DNA of 64,000 nt from assembly GCA_016647705.1 (NCBI GenBank), contig CM028333.1, positions 20,516,243-20,580,242 on the forward strand, written 5' to 3'. How positions within the stretch are numbered: the first letter of the stretch is position 1; each line of letters begins with the position of its first letter. The translations under genes and the position numbers were made by a program. Positions 45,357 to 58,296 of the stretch are shown here, one piece after another. This DNA is from Eucommia ulmoides. Taxonomy: Eukaryota; Streptophyta; Magnoliopsida; Garryales; Eucommiaceae. The notes below the pieces were generated by a model that had not been told where the DNA came from, ran no database searches, and was given only the letters and a program-made list of their open reading frames with translations.

Positions 45357-47301
45357 GGGGGTGCTGATCATCCACTCCCATTTTGTTGTGAAAACTACCA
45401 ATTGAACCCAATTGGTTTTTTATACACCAATCACTTCTTCTGTAATTTCGCAGATTGATTTATCCCTCTTAAATAAGTTTGTACCTTCCTTATATTCGTT
45501 GCATCTGTAAAAACACAGAATAAAATATGCTAATAAACTATCAATGAAACTGAACATGAAACTTAAAATTTCTCCACTTTACCAATGGAGTATAGTTTCC
45601 TCTTGAATATCCATTTGTACCCAATGGGAACGATTGCTTTAGATAGATCCATAAGTTTCTAGACTTAGTTAGTGTATATGGAGTCCATTTCAGATTTTAT
45701 TGTTGTTTGCCACTTTTTATTGTCAATGTCCAACATCGTTTCTTTGTAGTTGTTGCAGTCATTATATCCCATTAGAAATTACTCTTCTCTATCCTTTTGT
45801 CCAATATATCCCAGATATCTATCAGGAGGAGTAAAAATTCTACTAGATATACGATAAATATGTGTACTGGATGCATTTACCGTTGTCTGCTCCACATTTC
45901 TATATGCTTGACTTGCTTGGTGTCTGACACCTCTACCAAGTCTATCTTTTGGACAGTGTTGGATTCTTCAAGAAACGCTTGCTCCAAGAATACGATAAAT
46001 CTAGCAATAAATACTCTTTATTCCTTTAGGTAATAGAAAAAGTAACCAGGTAGTTTCCTTAGTATATGCCACAAACTATCAAATGTGAGTCCTAAATTCC
46101 AATTTGTCTGCCTCAAGTCTATTGACATGAGATCCACAACCTCAAATCTTAACATACTTAAGATTTAGTTTTCGTCACTTTCACATCTCTTGTGGTGTAA
46201 CCGATTAGGACTTAGCTGTAACTTTGTTCAGTAAATAAGTTATGATCATCAAGACATATCCCCAAAATGAAATAGGTAAATTAGTGCGACTTATCATCGA
46301 TTTGACTATATGTAATAGGATATGATTTTTCATTTCTGATACACCATTTAATTATGGCGTAACAGAAGGAGTCCAATGAGAAAATATTCCATTGAATTTT
46401 AACTCTTTGTTTTGTTTTGTTTTGTTTTTTCAAAATCTAATAGCATTAATTTTGAAATTTCTTTTTTAGATGAAGTGTTTTCTGCTTTACAGGTTTCAAT
46501 TTGTTTATTTAATGATAGGACATTTTCTTAAGAACATTTATTTTAGGAAATTAATTTTTCTAATCGTTTAGTAATTCTTCATTTGTGTCAAACAGATCTT
46601 TGAAATTAACAGGACTAGAAGTAGAACGTCATAACTTATTTACCTCATCCCTATTTGCCATCAAGCCAAGCATGTTGAATTTAGAGTCATCTCATGTGGC
46701 CTTCATTTATTTTTTATTCCCTTTGTGAGACCTCTGTTTTTTGTTCTTTTTGTTCGCTTTCTTTTGTTGAGGGAATTATAACTGAAAGTGCCCTATCTTA
46801 TGACAATCAAAAGTATTCGATGTTGTTGGGATTGAAGAACTTTTTGCCTCTGAATGATCTTTGTACTAGTTGGCAAAAATTCTTCGTTACGAGGGTCAAA
46901 CTTCATTTTTTATCACTATCCATACTTTCTCCATCATCATAATTATATTTTTGTGACTTTAGCGGTAGCATTTTCTATCTGTTTAAACTTAACTCTTATT
47001 TATATCATTTGATGGATGGCTCATGTGTAATCACATTTCTAATAAACTCATCTATGGTGTAGATGTGGAAATCATTTGCTTCTTGAATTGTTGTCGCTGT
47101 TGGTTTCCATACCTTGGAAAGCGATCTCAAAATATTTCATACCATTTTTGACATCGAGTATGGCTTTCCTAAGGCATTGAGGCCATTGCAGATATTGGTG
47201 AATATGGTGTACATATCCTGGATAGACTCACATTCAACCATCTTGAAGAGCTCAAACAGGTGGATCAACCCGCTGATTTTTTATTCTTTTACTTGACTTG
47301 T
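45357..47301 (-). pseudogene. Copia (Tork-like) remnant: gag end to start of RT
   Basis: On the minus strand from the right: gag core ECESIQDMYTIFTNICNGLN, ALGKA, ILRSLSKVWKPTATTIQEAN (about 47260-47080), then decayed zinc-knuckle, protease and integrase, and near 45790-45560 WQTTIKSEMDSIYTN, then AIVPIGYKWIFKRK, the entry into reverse transcriptase. Stops occur throughout. The rest of the RT is missing because the sequence changes to the LTR-like block at 45356. The gag N-terminus is displaced to 60640-60990 by the Gypsy insertion. Confidence 0.8.
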
Positions 47302-48713
47302 TGATCACAACGCATTTTGTATCTATTACCACTAAATTTAGTTTCGTTAATTGTTTGATTAGATTAAAATATTATAAATTAATTTATTTTATTTGTTTTT
47401 GTAGATTTTTTAAAATGGAATAAAAATACGTTAATTTGGAGCAAAACAGACAAGAAACAAGCAAACCACAAAGAACTGAACAAAATTGAAATGCACTGCT
47501 CAAGGAAATGCATCACTTGGCTCCAAAAGCTACTAGCCTAGTGGCTTCCTTATGGCTTCAAAAGCAGCCAAGCTGGAGCTTCCAAGCCGCAGTTTGGTGG
47601 CTTCCAAATCTTCCCCAAACTACTCTAATCCATAGCTTCGCGGCTTCCGAATATGGCTTCTGAAATTGCATATGCTGTTCCCAAAAACCCAAGAGCTAAT
47701 GGTTTTTGAATTTTCCCATTCCGAAAGAAGTTGTTAAATTGTTTTTGGTTATTTTCTCCCCCAACAACTTGAGCTCAAATAGGAATCAACATGGGGAAGA
47801 AAACTTCCAAATATGGGGAGAATAAAATGGCAGCCTCCATTTTTCATTTTGGGTAGCTAATTTTCATTCATTTTCAGTCATTTTCTCCTCTCCTAAAACT
47901 TCATCCATTTTATCCACCTTCCATCATATTTCCATCATTTTTTTAAGGAATAAAGTTTTGTTCATATACAAAGATAGAGATGGTGTTCTCAAGGATTTTA
48001 TTTGAGAAATCGTTATTTCACATATCAATGAGCAGTTAACTTCTTCTAACCGAGTTAGGATTGTGGCGAGGTGTTTCGAATTTATGTAATGTTATGTTTT
48101 TAATTTAATTCCGGATTTGAGTAAATCATTGTATGATATGGACTATTGTTCTTCATTGTTATTATGTGATTGAATTTATTCTAAAATATTCTTATAGATA
48201 TTTAAGTTTTAGATTTGGTTACTTCTAAAAATATTGAATCTAGTACCTGTGGTCTAAATTTAATAATCATACAATCGTAATTTTGGAGATTGATTATTAT
48301 ATTGGATGGCTTACGCCTAGATTTTAATTCACCGTAGATTAGTGTAATGTAGGGATTAAATAACAAAGATAAATCATGCCGATAAAATAATCAATCCAAT
48401 TTTTCTAAGTGGTTCCAACTTATAGTTAGGAACACTCGTTTGCTTAAATCTGAGATAAAGAGAAAATACGAGTAAAAACATAAATTCCAAAATACGAATC
48501 CATAATTCATAACTCGTTTCTCTATTTTGTTCATAAAATTACTATTTACTTTTCTTGTATTAAAAAAAAAAATCTTAATCCGTTTCCGTTAAAAAAAGAA
48601 AAATAATTTAAAATTGATAATTAGAAGCTAATCCCTGTGGTCCGACACTTGTACATAAGCACACTATACTACGATATTTTGAACTTAAATAGGGTATTAA
48701 ATTTGAGCAATCA
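47302..48713 (+). repeat. 5' LTR of the Athila-like element
   Basis: 1412 bp, clearly alignable to 59157-60634 throughout. Contains a run of GGCTTCCAAA-type motifs (47520-47660), shared by both LTRs. Confidence 0.95.
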
Positions 48714-48718
48714 AATTT

Positions 48719-48736
48719 TGGCACCGTTGCTGGGGA
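48719..48736 (+). other. Primer-binding site of the Athila-like element
   Basis: TGGCACCGTTGCTGGGGA, five bases after the end of the 5' LTR. Two mismatches to the usual TGGCGCCGTTGCCGGGGA. Confidence 0.85.
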
Positions 48737-49059
48737 TTCGACATCATTAATTATTAATTTCGATTATCGTTTTTTCTTTCTTGTTCAAATTCATCGTTTT
48801 TTTTTTCTTCTCTTAATTTATACCGCAGATTTAGATCAAATGAGTTCATTCTCACCGAAACTTTTAACAGAAAAATTAGGTGAAAAAATCCAATTTACAA
48901 GTTATTTTCTTTTAATTTGTTTATAATTTTTTTTTTTTTTATTAGTTTTAAGTTTGTTTAATTTTTTGTAAAGAAAAAAAAACATATAAAATAAAAAACA
49001 AATCAAAAAAAATTAAATTAAAAAAATGTATATATTTTTGCAAATGAATCTTGGGGGGT

Positions 49060-50797
49060 GAATGTTTATATGCTCAAGGAAAAGCCCGGCCTCGAAGACA
49101 ACCTTGACTTTAATAGGATTTTTTAGAGTGTGCCTAAGAAATCTAGAACTGAGATCAAAACCGAAAAAACCACTAAACACAATCTCACTAAAATGGCTGA
49201 ACTACCTAAACCACTCTGAGAATATTACATTCCCTTAATCTACACCTCACCTACATGCATTAAATTTCCCAAGATAGGGGGTGCAACTTCATTCATGATT
49301 AAGTCATCTACTATCCAAATGCTTCCATCTTTTCATGGGCTTAGTCTTAACCATCCCTAATGGCACCTTAATGATTTCTTATAAATTTGCACTACATTTA
49401 AGTTACCCCACCTATCTGAGGATACCGTCTACCTTAGACTTTTTCCTTTCTCCCTTAAAGATCGGGTGAATGAGTGGCTCTATTATTTGCCCCCTCAGGA
49501 TCAATCATCACATGGGAGAGGCTTCAGAGGATTTCCTACATGAATGTTTTCTAATTGGCAGCACCAACAAAATTAGAACAGCCCTAACGTCATTCTCCCA
49601 ACAACCCTCTGAACAATTCCATGAAAGTTGGGATCGAATGAAAGATCTTTTGAGGCAATGCCCACATCTTGGGTGCCAAAATGGAAAATAGTGCAAAGTT
49701 TCTATGAGGGGCTTATTGAACGCTACGGCCATATGGTGGATGCGTCATGTAGAAGAACATACCTTGCAAAAAGCAAGTACGAGATGTAGAGCATGTTTGA
49801 AAACTTAAGTAAAAATTATTTATAACATGTATCTGCTAGTAGGCAAGACGGCCTTGGACATGCGCGATGAGGGATGTATGAGGTCAAGTAAGTAGGTAGT
49901 TGATCTAATTTTTCAAAAATTAGATTAATTGTTGTTGCAAAATCAACCACCCTCGCCCTCTCATCCAACCACGACACGTTCAACTTACCTAAACCCATTT
50001 TATACTGTGCTTGAGTGTCCTATGGTAATGTACTTTCTTGAATACATTCAAGAACATGTCAATATTGCTCAAACGTTTCCTCAACAGGACAACAACCCAT
50101 ACTCCAACACCTACAATCTAGGGTGGCGAAATCACCCTAATTTCTCATCGAGGACACTGGCTCAAGGACAACCCTTCGTCCAATCCTCTAGGACCCAATA
50201 CCAGAACCCACCATTGGGATTTAATCAATCCCAAGGTCAAGCAACGTATTCCCAACCAGCTACGAATGCTCAGTCCACTGAGATACAACAAATCCTTAAA
50301 GCCTTAGAGGGACTTCAAGGGCAAACCCAAAAGGTAAACTCACATTCTCAATCCATAGCTCGGCTAGAGACCCAAATTGGGAAGTTGGCTAAAACTTTGA
50401 ATAAGAGAGACGAGGGGAAGCTTCCTAGCCAATTGGTAAATAATTCTAAGGGTCAACACTTAGTGGAAAGACGAGCGAGCCTCACGGGCACATTCAATTG
50501 ATTACGACCCTTAGGAGTGGGAAAATAATGGATAATCGGGTAGGTATTGAGGAAAGAATTGCAGAAGATGAGAGTGAAAGTGAAGAGGTGGTAGAAAGAC
50601 TACTGTCAAGCAATACAATTGAGGAACCCAAACGTTTAAACCCCGAGCTTGATATACCTACGAAGATATGTTCAGTTCCTCAAGCACCATTTTGTCAATG
50701 CTTACTGTTCAATCAGGATAGCGCTAGAATGGAATATATCCTCAAGACATTTAAGCAGGTAAAAATCAATATTCTATTGTTGGATGCTATCAAATAG
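49060..50797 (+). pseudogene. Gypsy gag, broken
   Basis: Across frames: KFPKIGGATSFMIKSSTIQM, FHGLSLNHP, LPHLSEDTVYLRLFPFSLKD, RVNEWLYYLPP, then a frame (49470-49691) with STNKIRTALTSFSQQPSEQF and a HESWDRMKDLLRQCPHLG block. This is the Athila gag order (FPFSL-x-D-x-A-x-x-WL ... E-x-W-x-R-x-K-x-LLR-x-CPHH). The C-terminal frame 49929-50501 has NPYSNTYNLGWRNHPNFS and a Gln-rich tail ending in LETQIGKLAKTLN. Frame 50498-50797 is the linker to the protease. Several stops. Confidence 0.88.
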
Positions 50798-50859
50798 ATC
50801 CCCACATAAGCAAAATTTATAAAGAACCTTTGTATGCAAAAAAAGAAATTTAGAACACA

Positions 50860-51400
50860 TATGTCAAAAAAGGTCTTGTTAACACAACAAGTAATTCCAT
50901 CTTAGGATGTGAAACTCCACCAAAGTTTGAAGACCCAGGAGTCCTGACCATTGCATGTGTGATAAGAGGTCAGCCCATTGAGAAGGCTCTTCTAGACGTG
51001 GGCGCAAATGTAAATTTGCTACTATTTTCTGTATACGAGTGTCTAGGTTTGGGGGATCTAAAGCCTACATCAGTAACACTCTAGTTAGATGATAGGTCAA
51101 TCTAGAATCCGAGATGAATAATTGAGGATGTGTTAATAGAAGTAGAATTTTTTTTCTTTCCCGTGGATTTCATAGTCTTAGACATGGAACCGGTTCCCAA
51201 CCCGAGTCATCAAATCTCAGTCATTTTGGGACGTCCCTTTCTCGCCACTGCTAATGCCTATATTAATTGTCAGTCGGGCGTTATGAATATCTCACTTAGA
51301 AATATGAAGGTGTGGCTCAATGTCTTTAATACAATTAATCAACCCCCCGATGAAAATGCACCAAAGTGTTTTGGGGTTGATCAAATTAATGAGTTAGTAG
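50860..51400 (+). pseudogene. Gypsy aspartic protease region
   Basis: A decayed frame before 51130 reads FEDPGVLTIACVIRGQPIEK and ALLDVGANVNLL, with the catalytic Asp in LLD-x-GA-x-x-N. The open frame then reads FPVDFIVLDMEPVP and ISVILGRPFLATANAYINCQ, the protease-to-RT segment (ILGRPFLATA-x-A-x-I-x-C). Stops lie at about 51084 and 51105. Confidence 0.88.
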
Positions 51401-52730
51401 AAGAGTCTCTACCTTCTATGTTGTCTAGGGAATTTCTTGAGGGAACCGATATGTATATAGAAGATAAAATATTGGAGATTGAGGAGCCAAGTGAAGGAGT
51501 CCATGAATTTCTAGGGATATCATGTAATGAGACTCCTTGGTTTAGAAAACCTGAACCATTACCACCGATGGCAGGTACCCTTTTAAAGTCATCCATCGAG
51601 TCCCCACCATTACTAGAGTTGAAACCTCTCTCGGATTCACAAAAGTATATATTCCTTGGCCACAATGATATGCTACCTGTGATTATATCAGTCGAACTTT
51701 TGAGGGGAATTGACCCTTCGGTGTGTATGCATAGAATCCACTTTGAGGATGATGCAAAACCGATGAGGAAATTTCAGGGAAAATTAAATCCCAATATGAG
51801 AAAGGTAATAAAGAATAAAGTCCTAAAACTATTGGATGGGGGTATTATTTACCCTATCTCTGATATCAAATTTGTGAGTCCCATTCTGGTGGTCCTAAAG
51901 AAGTCGAGAATCACAATGGTGAAAGATTCTGAGGAAAAATTAGTCCACACTAGAGAAACCATCGAGTGGTGAGTTTGTATTGACTATCGTAAGCTCATCA
52001 CCATGACAAGAAAGGATTATTTTCCGCTCCCACACATTGATCAGATTATAGAGAAGCTAGCGGGTTTCCCTTACTATTGTTTCCTTAATGGATACTCGGG
52101 ATATAACCAAGTCCCGGTGTTTCTAGAAGATAAAAAAAAAAAACCACATTCACATGTTTATCCGACACTTTTGCATACAAAATGATGCCATTTGGATTGT
52201 GTTATACACCGACAACTTTGTAAAAAGGCATGATTGCAATTTTCTCCTACATGGTTGATAACTTCCTAGAAGTTTTATGGACGACTTCTCAGTTTTTGGG
52301 ACATCATTCGAATGATGTCTTAACAACCTTGAAAAGGTTTTAGTGAGGTGCAAGGAAACAAATTTGGTGTTGAGTTGGGAGAAAAGCCACTTCATGGTTC
52401 GATAGGGTATTATATTGGGGCTTGTCGTTTCAAAGAAAGAAATTAAGGTGGATCGAGCTAAGGTTGACGTCATCGTAAATTTTCCACCGCCCACAACGAT
52501 GAGGCGAATTCAATCATTCTTGGGTAATGCGGGGATTCTACCGATGCTTCATTAAGGAGTTCAGCAAGATTGAACGTCTTCTGTGCAATCTGTTTGCTCT
52601 AGATGTGCTTTTCGTTTTTGACGAGACATGCCGAGAGGCATTTGAAACACTTAACACAAAATTGATCTCTGCCCCCATCATTCAGCCCCCAGACTACTCT
52701 CGACCCTTTGAGATTATGTGAGATGCATCT
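51400..52730 (+). pseudogene. Gypsy reverse transcriptase, broken
   Basis: The frame 51130-51972 continues into RT: MHRIHFEDDAKPMRKFQGKL (usual R-x-x-QR-x-L), LDGGIIYPISDIKFVSPI. After a stop at 51970 comes VCIDYRKLI, then DYFPLPHIDQIIEKLAGF, YYCFLNGYSGYNQV. A frameshift at 52125-52140 (a run of A) follows. FMDDFSVFG with the catalytic pair is in another frame at about 52273-52300. Then FHKEFSKIERLLCNL-type thumb sequence (52527-52721). Confidence 0.9.
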
Positions 52731-53060
52731 GACTATGTTGTTGATGCCGTTTTAGGGCATAGAGTGGACAAGGTACCTCATGTGGTATATCATGCAATTA
52801 AAACACTTGTGGATGCACAGGTGAATTACACTATCACCAAAAAAGTGTTGTTGACAGTGGTTTTTGCGTTGGATAAATTTCGATCTTATATCCTAGGGTA
52901 AAACATTATCATATTTTTTTATCACACAACTCTGAGGTACCTATTATCGAAAAAAAAAACCCGAAACCTTGCTTGATTAGATGGATTCTCTTACTCCAAG
53001 ATTTTGATATTAAAATTAGAGATAAGAAAGGAGTAGAGAATGTTGTGGCCGACCACCTAT
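52730..53060 (+). pseudogene. Gypsy RNase H region
   Basis: Frames with stops read DASDYVVDAVLGH, VDKVPHVVYHAIKTL, ITKKVLLTVVFALDKFRSYI, then RWILLLQDFDIKIRDKKGVE and NVVADHL. This is the usual Athila RNase H order (DASDYA-x-GAVLGQR ... LAVVFA-x-DKFRSYL ... RWILLLQEFD-x-EI-x-DKKG-x-ENVVADHLSR). Confidence 0.88.
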
Positions 53061-53129
53061 ATTGAGTGTTTTTCTACGAGAGTAAGGAAAAAGAGACCAT
53101 TGGGATTTATTACCCGATGAGCAGTTTTT

Positions 53130-54340
53130 CTCTCTAACGCAGATGTCCCCACCTTAGTTTGTGCACATTGCAAACTACCTCGCTACAAGTAAAATTCCTA
53201 CCCAGTGGATGAAACAAGATAAAGATTGTTTCTTTTCACAGGTCAAACATTTTTACTGAGAGGATCCTTACATATTCAAGCAATGTGCAGACCAAGTGAT
53301 AAAGAGATGTGTACTTGGGTGTGAGTTTGATAGTATTCTTGATTTTTGTCACTCTCAGGCATGCGGGGGACATTTTGGGAGAAAAAGAATGGCAACAAAA
53401 GTACTACAATGTGGGTTTTATTAGCTAACCTTGTTCAAAGATGCACACCGATTCTGTCAGTCTTGTGATTGGGGTCAACGCATAGGATCAATGTCCCTTC
53501 GAGATGTGATGCCCCTTTAGCCTATCTTAGTAGTTGAGATTATTGATGTGTGGGGCATCGATTTCATAGGACCGTTCCCAATATACTTTGGTCACGAATA
53601 TATCTTGTTAGCAATGGACTATGAGTCGAAATGGGTTGAGGCCATAGCTACTAGGACCAATGACTATAGGGTGGTGTTCTGCTTTTTGAGGGAGCAGGTT
53701 TGGGACGTCCCAGGCGATCATTAGTGATAAGAGATCACATTTTTGCAATAGGACATTTGAAGCATTGGTACAAAAGTACTCTGTGACTTAAAAGTGGCCA
53801 TATCTTATCACCCTCAAACTAATGGTCAAGTAGATGTGTCTAATAGAGAGGTAAAGCGGATATTAGAGAAAATGGTACGTCCCGATCATAAGGATTGGTC
53901 GGAGCACTTGATTGATACATTATAGGCGTACCGTACAGCCTACAAAACTCATATTGGTATGTCACCTTACCGATTGGTATATGGGAAGGCGTGTCATTTA
54001 CTTGTTGAGCTAAAGCATCATGTTTATTGCGCTACGAGAGCATTAAATTTTGAGATGAATCGGACATGGGATAAACACAAGCTTTAACTCTTAGAGTTGG
54101 ATGAGTTGCGCAACGAGGCCTTTGAGAATTCTAGAATTTATAAGGAGAGGACGAGAGCTTTTCACAATAATAGCATAAATATGAAGTCTTTAAATCCTAA
54201 TCGAAAGGTGTGGTTGTTCAACTCGAAATTGAGACTTTTCTTGGATAAACTTCAATCTAAGTTGGATGGCCTATTTATGATTGAAAGAGCATACCCCAGT
54301 GGAGCAATAGATATTATCAACTTGAGAGATGGTTAAAACT
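53130..54340 (+). pseudogene. Gypsy integrase, broken
   Basis: Zinc module: CHSQACGGHFGRKRMATKVL and CQSCDWGQRIG (about 53340-53480). Core: [11 protein letters not shown] (first Asp), [18 protein letters not shown], then after a shift SYHPQTNGQVDVSNREVKRI (the final Glu of the family's SNREIKRILE motif) and THIGMSPYRLVYGKACHL. The C-terminal frame 54097-54336 reads MDELRNEAFENSRIYKERTR and ends in SGAIDIINLRDG. Stops at about 53519 and 53722 and frameshifts near 53700-53800. Confidence 0.9.
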
Positions 54341-54858
54341 TAAGGTTAAAGCTTATGGTAGGTTGTGAGGAGCGGGGCGTCATCAAGGCGGTCAACTTGG
54401 TTTGCCCGATTTATTAATGATGCCCCATCACGTCTAGCTAAAGACATTAAACTTAGCGCTGAGTGGGAGGCAACCCACTATTATTTTAGATTTTCTATTT
54501 TATTTTAGTTATTTTAGTTTTTTCTTCTATATTAGATATGATGAGTTTCCTTGAATGTTAGGTTTGCGAGTATTGTGCACCGATTCAGTCAGAATATGCA
54601 GTTTTGGTATGTCAGGTTGTATCTTTTCTTGCCAAATTAATTTTGTACTTTTCTCACTGAGAATAATGCAAGGTTTAGGTTTTGATGGGGGGGTAAATGC
54701 TTGTATTCCTTTTGATATTTTATTCTGCACTTAATTTTGTCAATCTATCCATTGATTGCAAGTCTATCGGGTACACACTTGAGTTTGTTGAATAGTTGTT
54801 AGGGCATAGCACTAGTTTTTAAATAATTTTTTATTTTTTGACCCTTACTTGCATGGTC
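54341..54858 (+). other. Gypsy 3' non-coding region before the MULE
   Basis: Post-integrase sequence with no frame. The LTR-proximal part resumes after the MULE at 58297. Confidence 0.6.
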
Positions 54859-55079
54859 ATTTTCTTTTGGAATAATGATATTTTTGGTCTTGACAAATGA
54901 ACTTTGTGTCAATTTGGGCCCCCGTATTTGAAAGTGGACACATTGGCTACCTCACATTTTAATTTTGCTTCAATTTGGACCCTAAGCTAACGTTATTAAT
55001 GGAATTGGACGGAAAACAGGCACATGCAAATCATGTGACTGTAATGGTAAGGGTAAATTTGTAAATTCATTTTTTCGGT

Positions 55080-55860
55080 AAATTGTGAAACTTGCATACC
55101 CTCTCTCTCCATTATCTCCAAAGTCCAAACCCAATCGTTCATCCCTCTCCCTCGCGGCATTTGCGGCGGCTTCGGCTTCCTCCGTCATAGATTAGCCCCT
55201 TTTCCCTCACTCTCGCTTCTCATATCGCCTCTTCTTCTCTCGCTTCTCATTCTCTACCTTCCAGTTTGCAGGCCACCGCATCGCCACCATCGTCTCCATC
55301 ACCCTAAACCCCTCTTTCTCGCTTCTTTCGCCACCGCCACGCCACATCGCCACGCTCAGGTACACTCTCTTTCTTTACGTTTCACCGTCTATCTTGCCTG
55401 CTTCAACATTGGTGAATCACATGCCTCACCATCGCTCCGCATCACCATCCGTCACGCCGCACCTCGCCAAGGTCGTGGTGGCCAATTGGAACCTTAATCG
55501 GCCAGATCTGGCCAATTGGAACTGAGATCTGGCTGCCGTCGTCGAGGGAGGGAGGAACCGAGAGTCAGGTCGATGGAGAAGTAGATTTGGGCACAATGGT
55601 GATGGCAACGACGATGACAGTTGGCGAATATTCAGTGACGATGGTGATGGTAGACAGAGGCATGGTGGCGCCGTGATGTAGTGAGGCGCGACGGCAACGA
55701 TGACGACGACGGCTTCTTCCAATCGAGGTACGCATCTCTTTCTCTTATTCTGATCCGATTCTCTGTCATGATCGATTTCACTGGATGAGTTTGAATCATT
55801 GTCGGTAGAGATGGGATTTATGCATTTGAACTCGAAATCCAATGATTCAGTCGATTAAAC
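55080..55860. other. Gene-like sequence inside the MULE
   Basis: GC-richer than its surroundings, with CTCTCTCTCC/CTTCTCTCGC stretches resembling a 5'UTR and first exon (plus strand), and GATGGCGACG-type repeats near 55580-55720. The minus-strand frame 55842-55426 is Ser/Pro/Arg-rich with no domain, probably an antisense reading of it. No protein recognised. Confidence 0.4.
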
Positions 55861-56059
55861 AAACAATTGGGTTTCTTGATTTGGGTAAAATTTGGGTTTA
55901 TGCATTTCATGTGTCGATTGATGAGACCTTCGATTCAATTAATAATTTTGATTTTTTTTTAGTTAAATTTGTAGGGTTTCCTTTGAACACAATCACTTAT
56001 GAATTTGTTCTTTTGAATGGATGATTTTCTTACAATGTGAAAAGTTGCTTCGTGTTTGT

Positions 56060-57180
56060 TTAGGTGGCATGTGGTTAGTGTTCCTACTTTTCTCAACCCA
56101 ACTGAGATTGGTTGGGTTGAGAATTTTGTTTCCTGCTGAGAATAGAATTGCGTTTAGTAATGACAATTTTTTTTTTGTACTGGGAATAGAATTGTGTTTG
56201 GTAACGATATTATCCTAAAATTGATTTCAAGTGTTTCAGCCAAAAATCCCCAAATCAAGGACAACCCCTATAATTGATTTTATCAAATTCAACTAAATCC
56301 CCAAATTCAACCAAAATCCCCAAATAAAAAACCAACACTAGAATTTATTTCATGAAATTCAACCAAACCTCCAATTAGAAGCCAAAATTCCCAAATTAAG
56401 AACCAACCCTAGAAGTGATTTCATCAAATTCAACCGAATCAAAATCAAAATCAATTCACAGACCAAAATTGAACCCTAAATCAATTCACAAATCAAAATC
56501 AATTTACAGATCAAAATTGAAATCAAAATTCAGAACGAAATCGAAACCCTAAACCAAATAACAAAATCGAAATCATTGAACAAAATCGATTTCTTTGATG
56601 GCAACGAAATTGCTTTTGTTCACGAACCCTAGTTGCCCAATCGATTTCGTTCATCGATTTATTCCGATTGAGAAATCTATTGCGATTATAGATCAATGAG
56701 CGACGGTGAAGACTGGTGAGGTGCGATGAATAATTCGCAATGGTAAGAGGCGAAGAACCAGTGGAGGCGATGGCGATGGCGAGGACGATTGCGAGGAGGT
56801 GGACGACATCGACGATTGCATGGGATTGCGAAGAGGTGGACTCACCGACAACAAACACGATTCCGAGGAGGTGGACTCATTAAACAACAAAAATGATAAA
56901 AGAAAGAAAAAGATAATACGTGGGATGAAGTTAGAAGAGCAAGTCTTATTAACAAATAAAAAAATTTCAAGCGTATCCCAGATATTGGGTTGAGTTTTTT
57001 TGGCACAAAAAACAAAAACAAAAAAACAAGGTTTTTTGTTTCTCATTTCCTTAGAATTTTGAGAATCAATTCTCATTTTTTGGGTTGGGTTGGGTTTTGT
57101 GTTGCCAAATGCGTTCCTAAAAATCAATCCATGAATTTTTGGGTTGGAATGGAAACACTAACCAAACGGGCCTTAGTGTT
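56060..57180. mobile_element. Possible small nested element in the MULE
   Basis: Near 56070 the phrase GTGGTTAGTGTTCC is matched in reverse near 57150-57180 (AACACTAACCAAACGGGCC read as GGCCCGTTTGGTTAGTGTT), and AACCCAACC / GGTTGGGTTGGGTT tracts are also inverted. No TSD was established. Repeated CCAAATCAAGAACCAACCCTAGAA units lie at about 56245-56420. Confidence 0.35.
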
Positions 57181-57539
57181 CCTGTTCTTTCATTTTTGTT
57201 CCCAGAAAACTGGATACATTCAGGAATTTGCAGGGGCTTGAGGTTCAGTTCTGATATGATTATCATTGTTTTGGGTAGAGAAATGGAAGAAGCGAGGAAG
57301 AAGTTTCAAATTCAAATAATGTTGAATGTTCAGGTATGAGCAATTGTTGAAATTAGTATCTAGGATGTTAAATGTGGTGTTTAGTTTGGTATTATTTTAT
57401 TAATATTATATTATTGATAATTTAGTCAGCTTTGATTGTTTACCTTGTATTGTTCTGTTTTTTTAGGGTTTACTATGATTAATGCATATGCTAGAGAACA
57501 GGTTTGATGGTTAATTTATGTTTTTCGATATGTATTATT

Positions 57540-57780
57540 CTGTTTTTTTAGGGCCTGATGTATTATATTGTTTTTTTTTAGGACCTGATGTATTGTCTTA
57601 TTTTTTTAAGATATGTTGTATTGTTTTGGTTATTTATTAGGATTTGATGTATTATACTGTTTTTAAATGACCTATTGTATTGTACTGTATTTTAGGGCCT
57701 ATTGTATTGTTCTGTTTTTTAGGGCCTGTTGTATTGTTTTGTTTTTTTAGAATATGATGTATTGTTTGTGTTTTCTAAAA
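57540..57780. repeat. Short T-rich tandem repeat
   Basis: The unit TATTGTTCTGTTTTTTAGGGCCTG(A/T)TG is repeated about seven to eight times with variation (57460-57775). Confidence 0.75.
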
Positions 57781-58296
57781 TACAAAAAATGTTTTGCTGT
57801 GGATTTTTTTTTTTTTTTTGAGTATATTGTTTTTTTTTTTTTTTTATAGTTCAAAAATACAAAAAATGTTCAACCTATCAGTGTTGGAATCAATCAATAT
57901 AGTGTTTGAATACACTAATTCTTATAATTTTGATAAATAAAATGTTTTAACTATTTTGTATTTTTTTTTCAAAAATATATAATAAAAAATATAGGGTGAA
58001 AATGAAGAATAAACAATAAATATAGGGGTAAGAAGAGTATTTATAAGTATTGAGTGGGAAGAATCAACAAAAATGAGTAGAAAATGATTTGAGAATTAAA
58101 ATGACAAAAATACCCCTTACATAACGTTGATAAAAGTACCCTTACATAATGTTGACTTAACAAATTTTGGGTTAGGGTTCAAATTGAAGCGAAATTGAAA
58201 TGTGAGGTAGTCAATATATGCACTTTCAAATACGGGGTCCAAATTGACTCAAAGTTCATTTCTCAGGGCCAAAAATGTTATTATCTATTTTCTTTT

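Larger units (their letters stand above)
54869..58286. mobile_element. MULE with long inverted ends, 3418 bp
   Basis: The left end (GGAATAATGATATTTTTGG..., then TGAACTTTG.GTCAATTTGG, CCCGTATTTGAAAGTG, CTACCTCACATTT, GCTTCAATTTG) is repeated in reverse at 58140-58286 over ~125-140 bp. The flanking direct repeat is ATTTTCTTTT (54859-54868, 58287-58296), 10 bp, pyrimidine-rich. No transposase is seen. The interior 55080-57350 has gene-like composition with GC-rich, CpG-containing parts, as in a Pack-MULE. Inserted in the 3' non-coding part of the Athila-like element. Confidence 0.8.

Noticed and set aside
55426..55842. 138-codon minus-strand frame in the MULE
   Set aside because: Ser/Pro/Arg-rich, no domain; likely antisense to captured UTR-like sequence.
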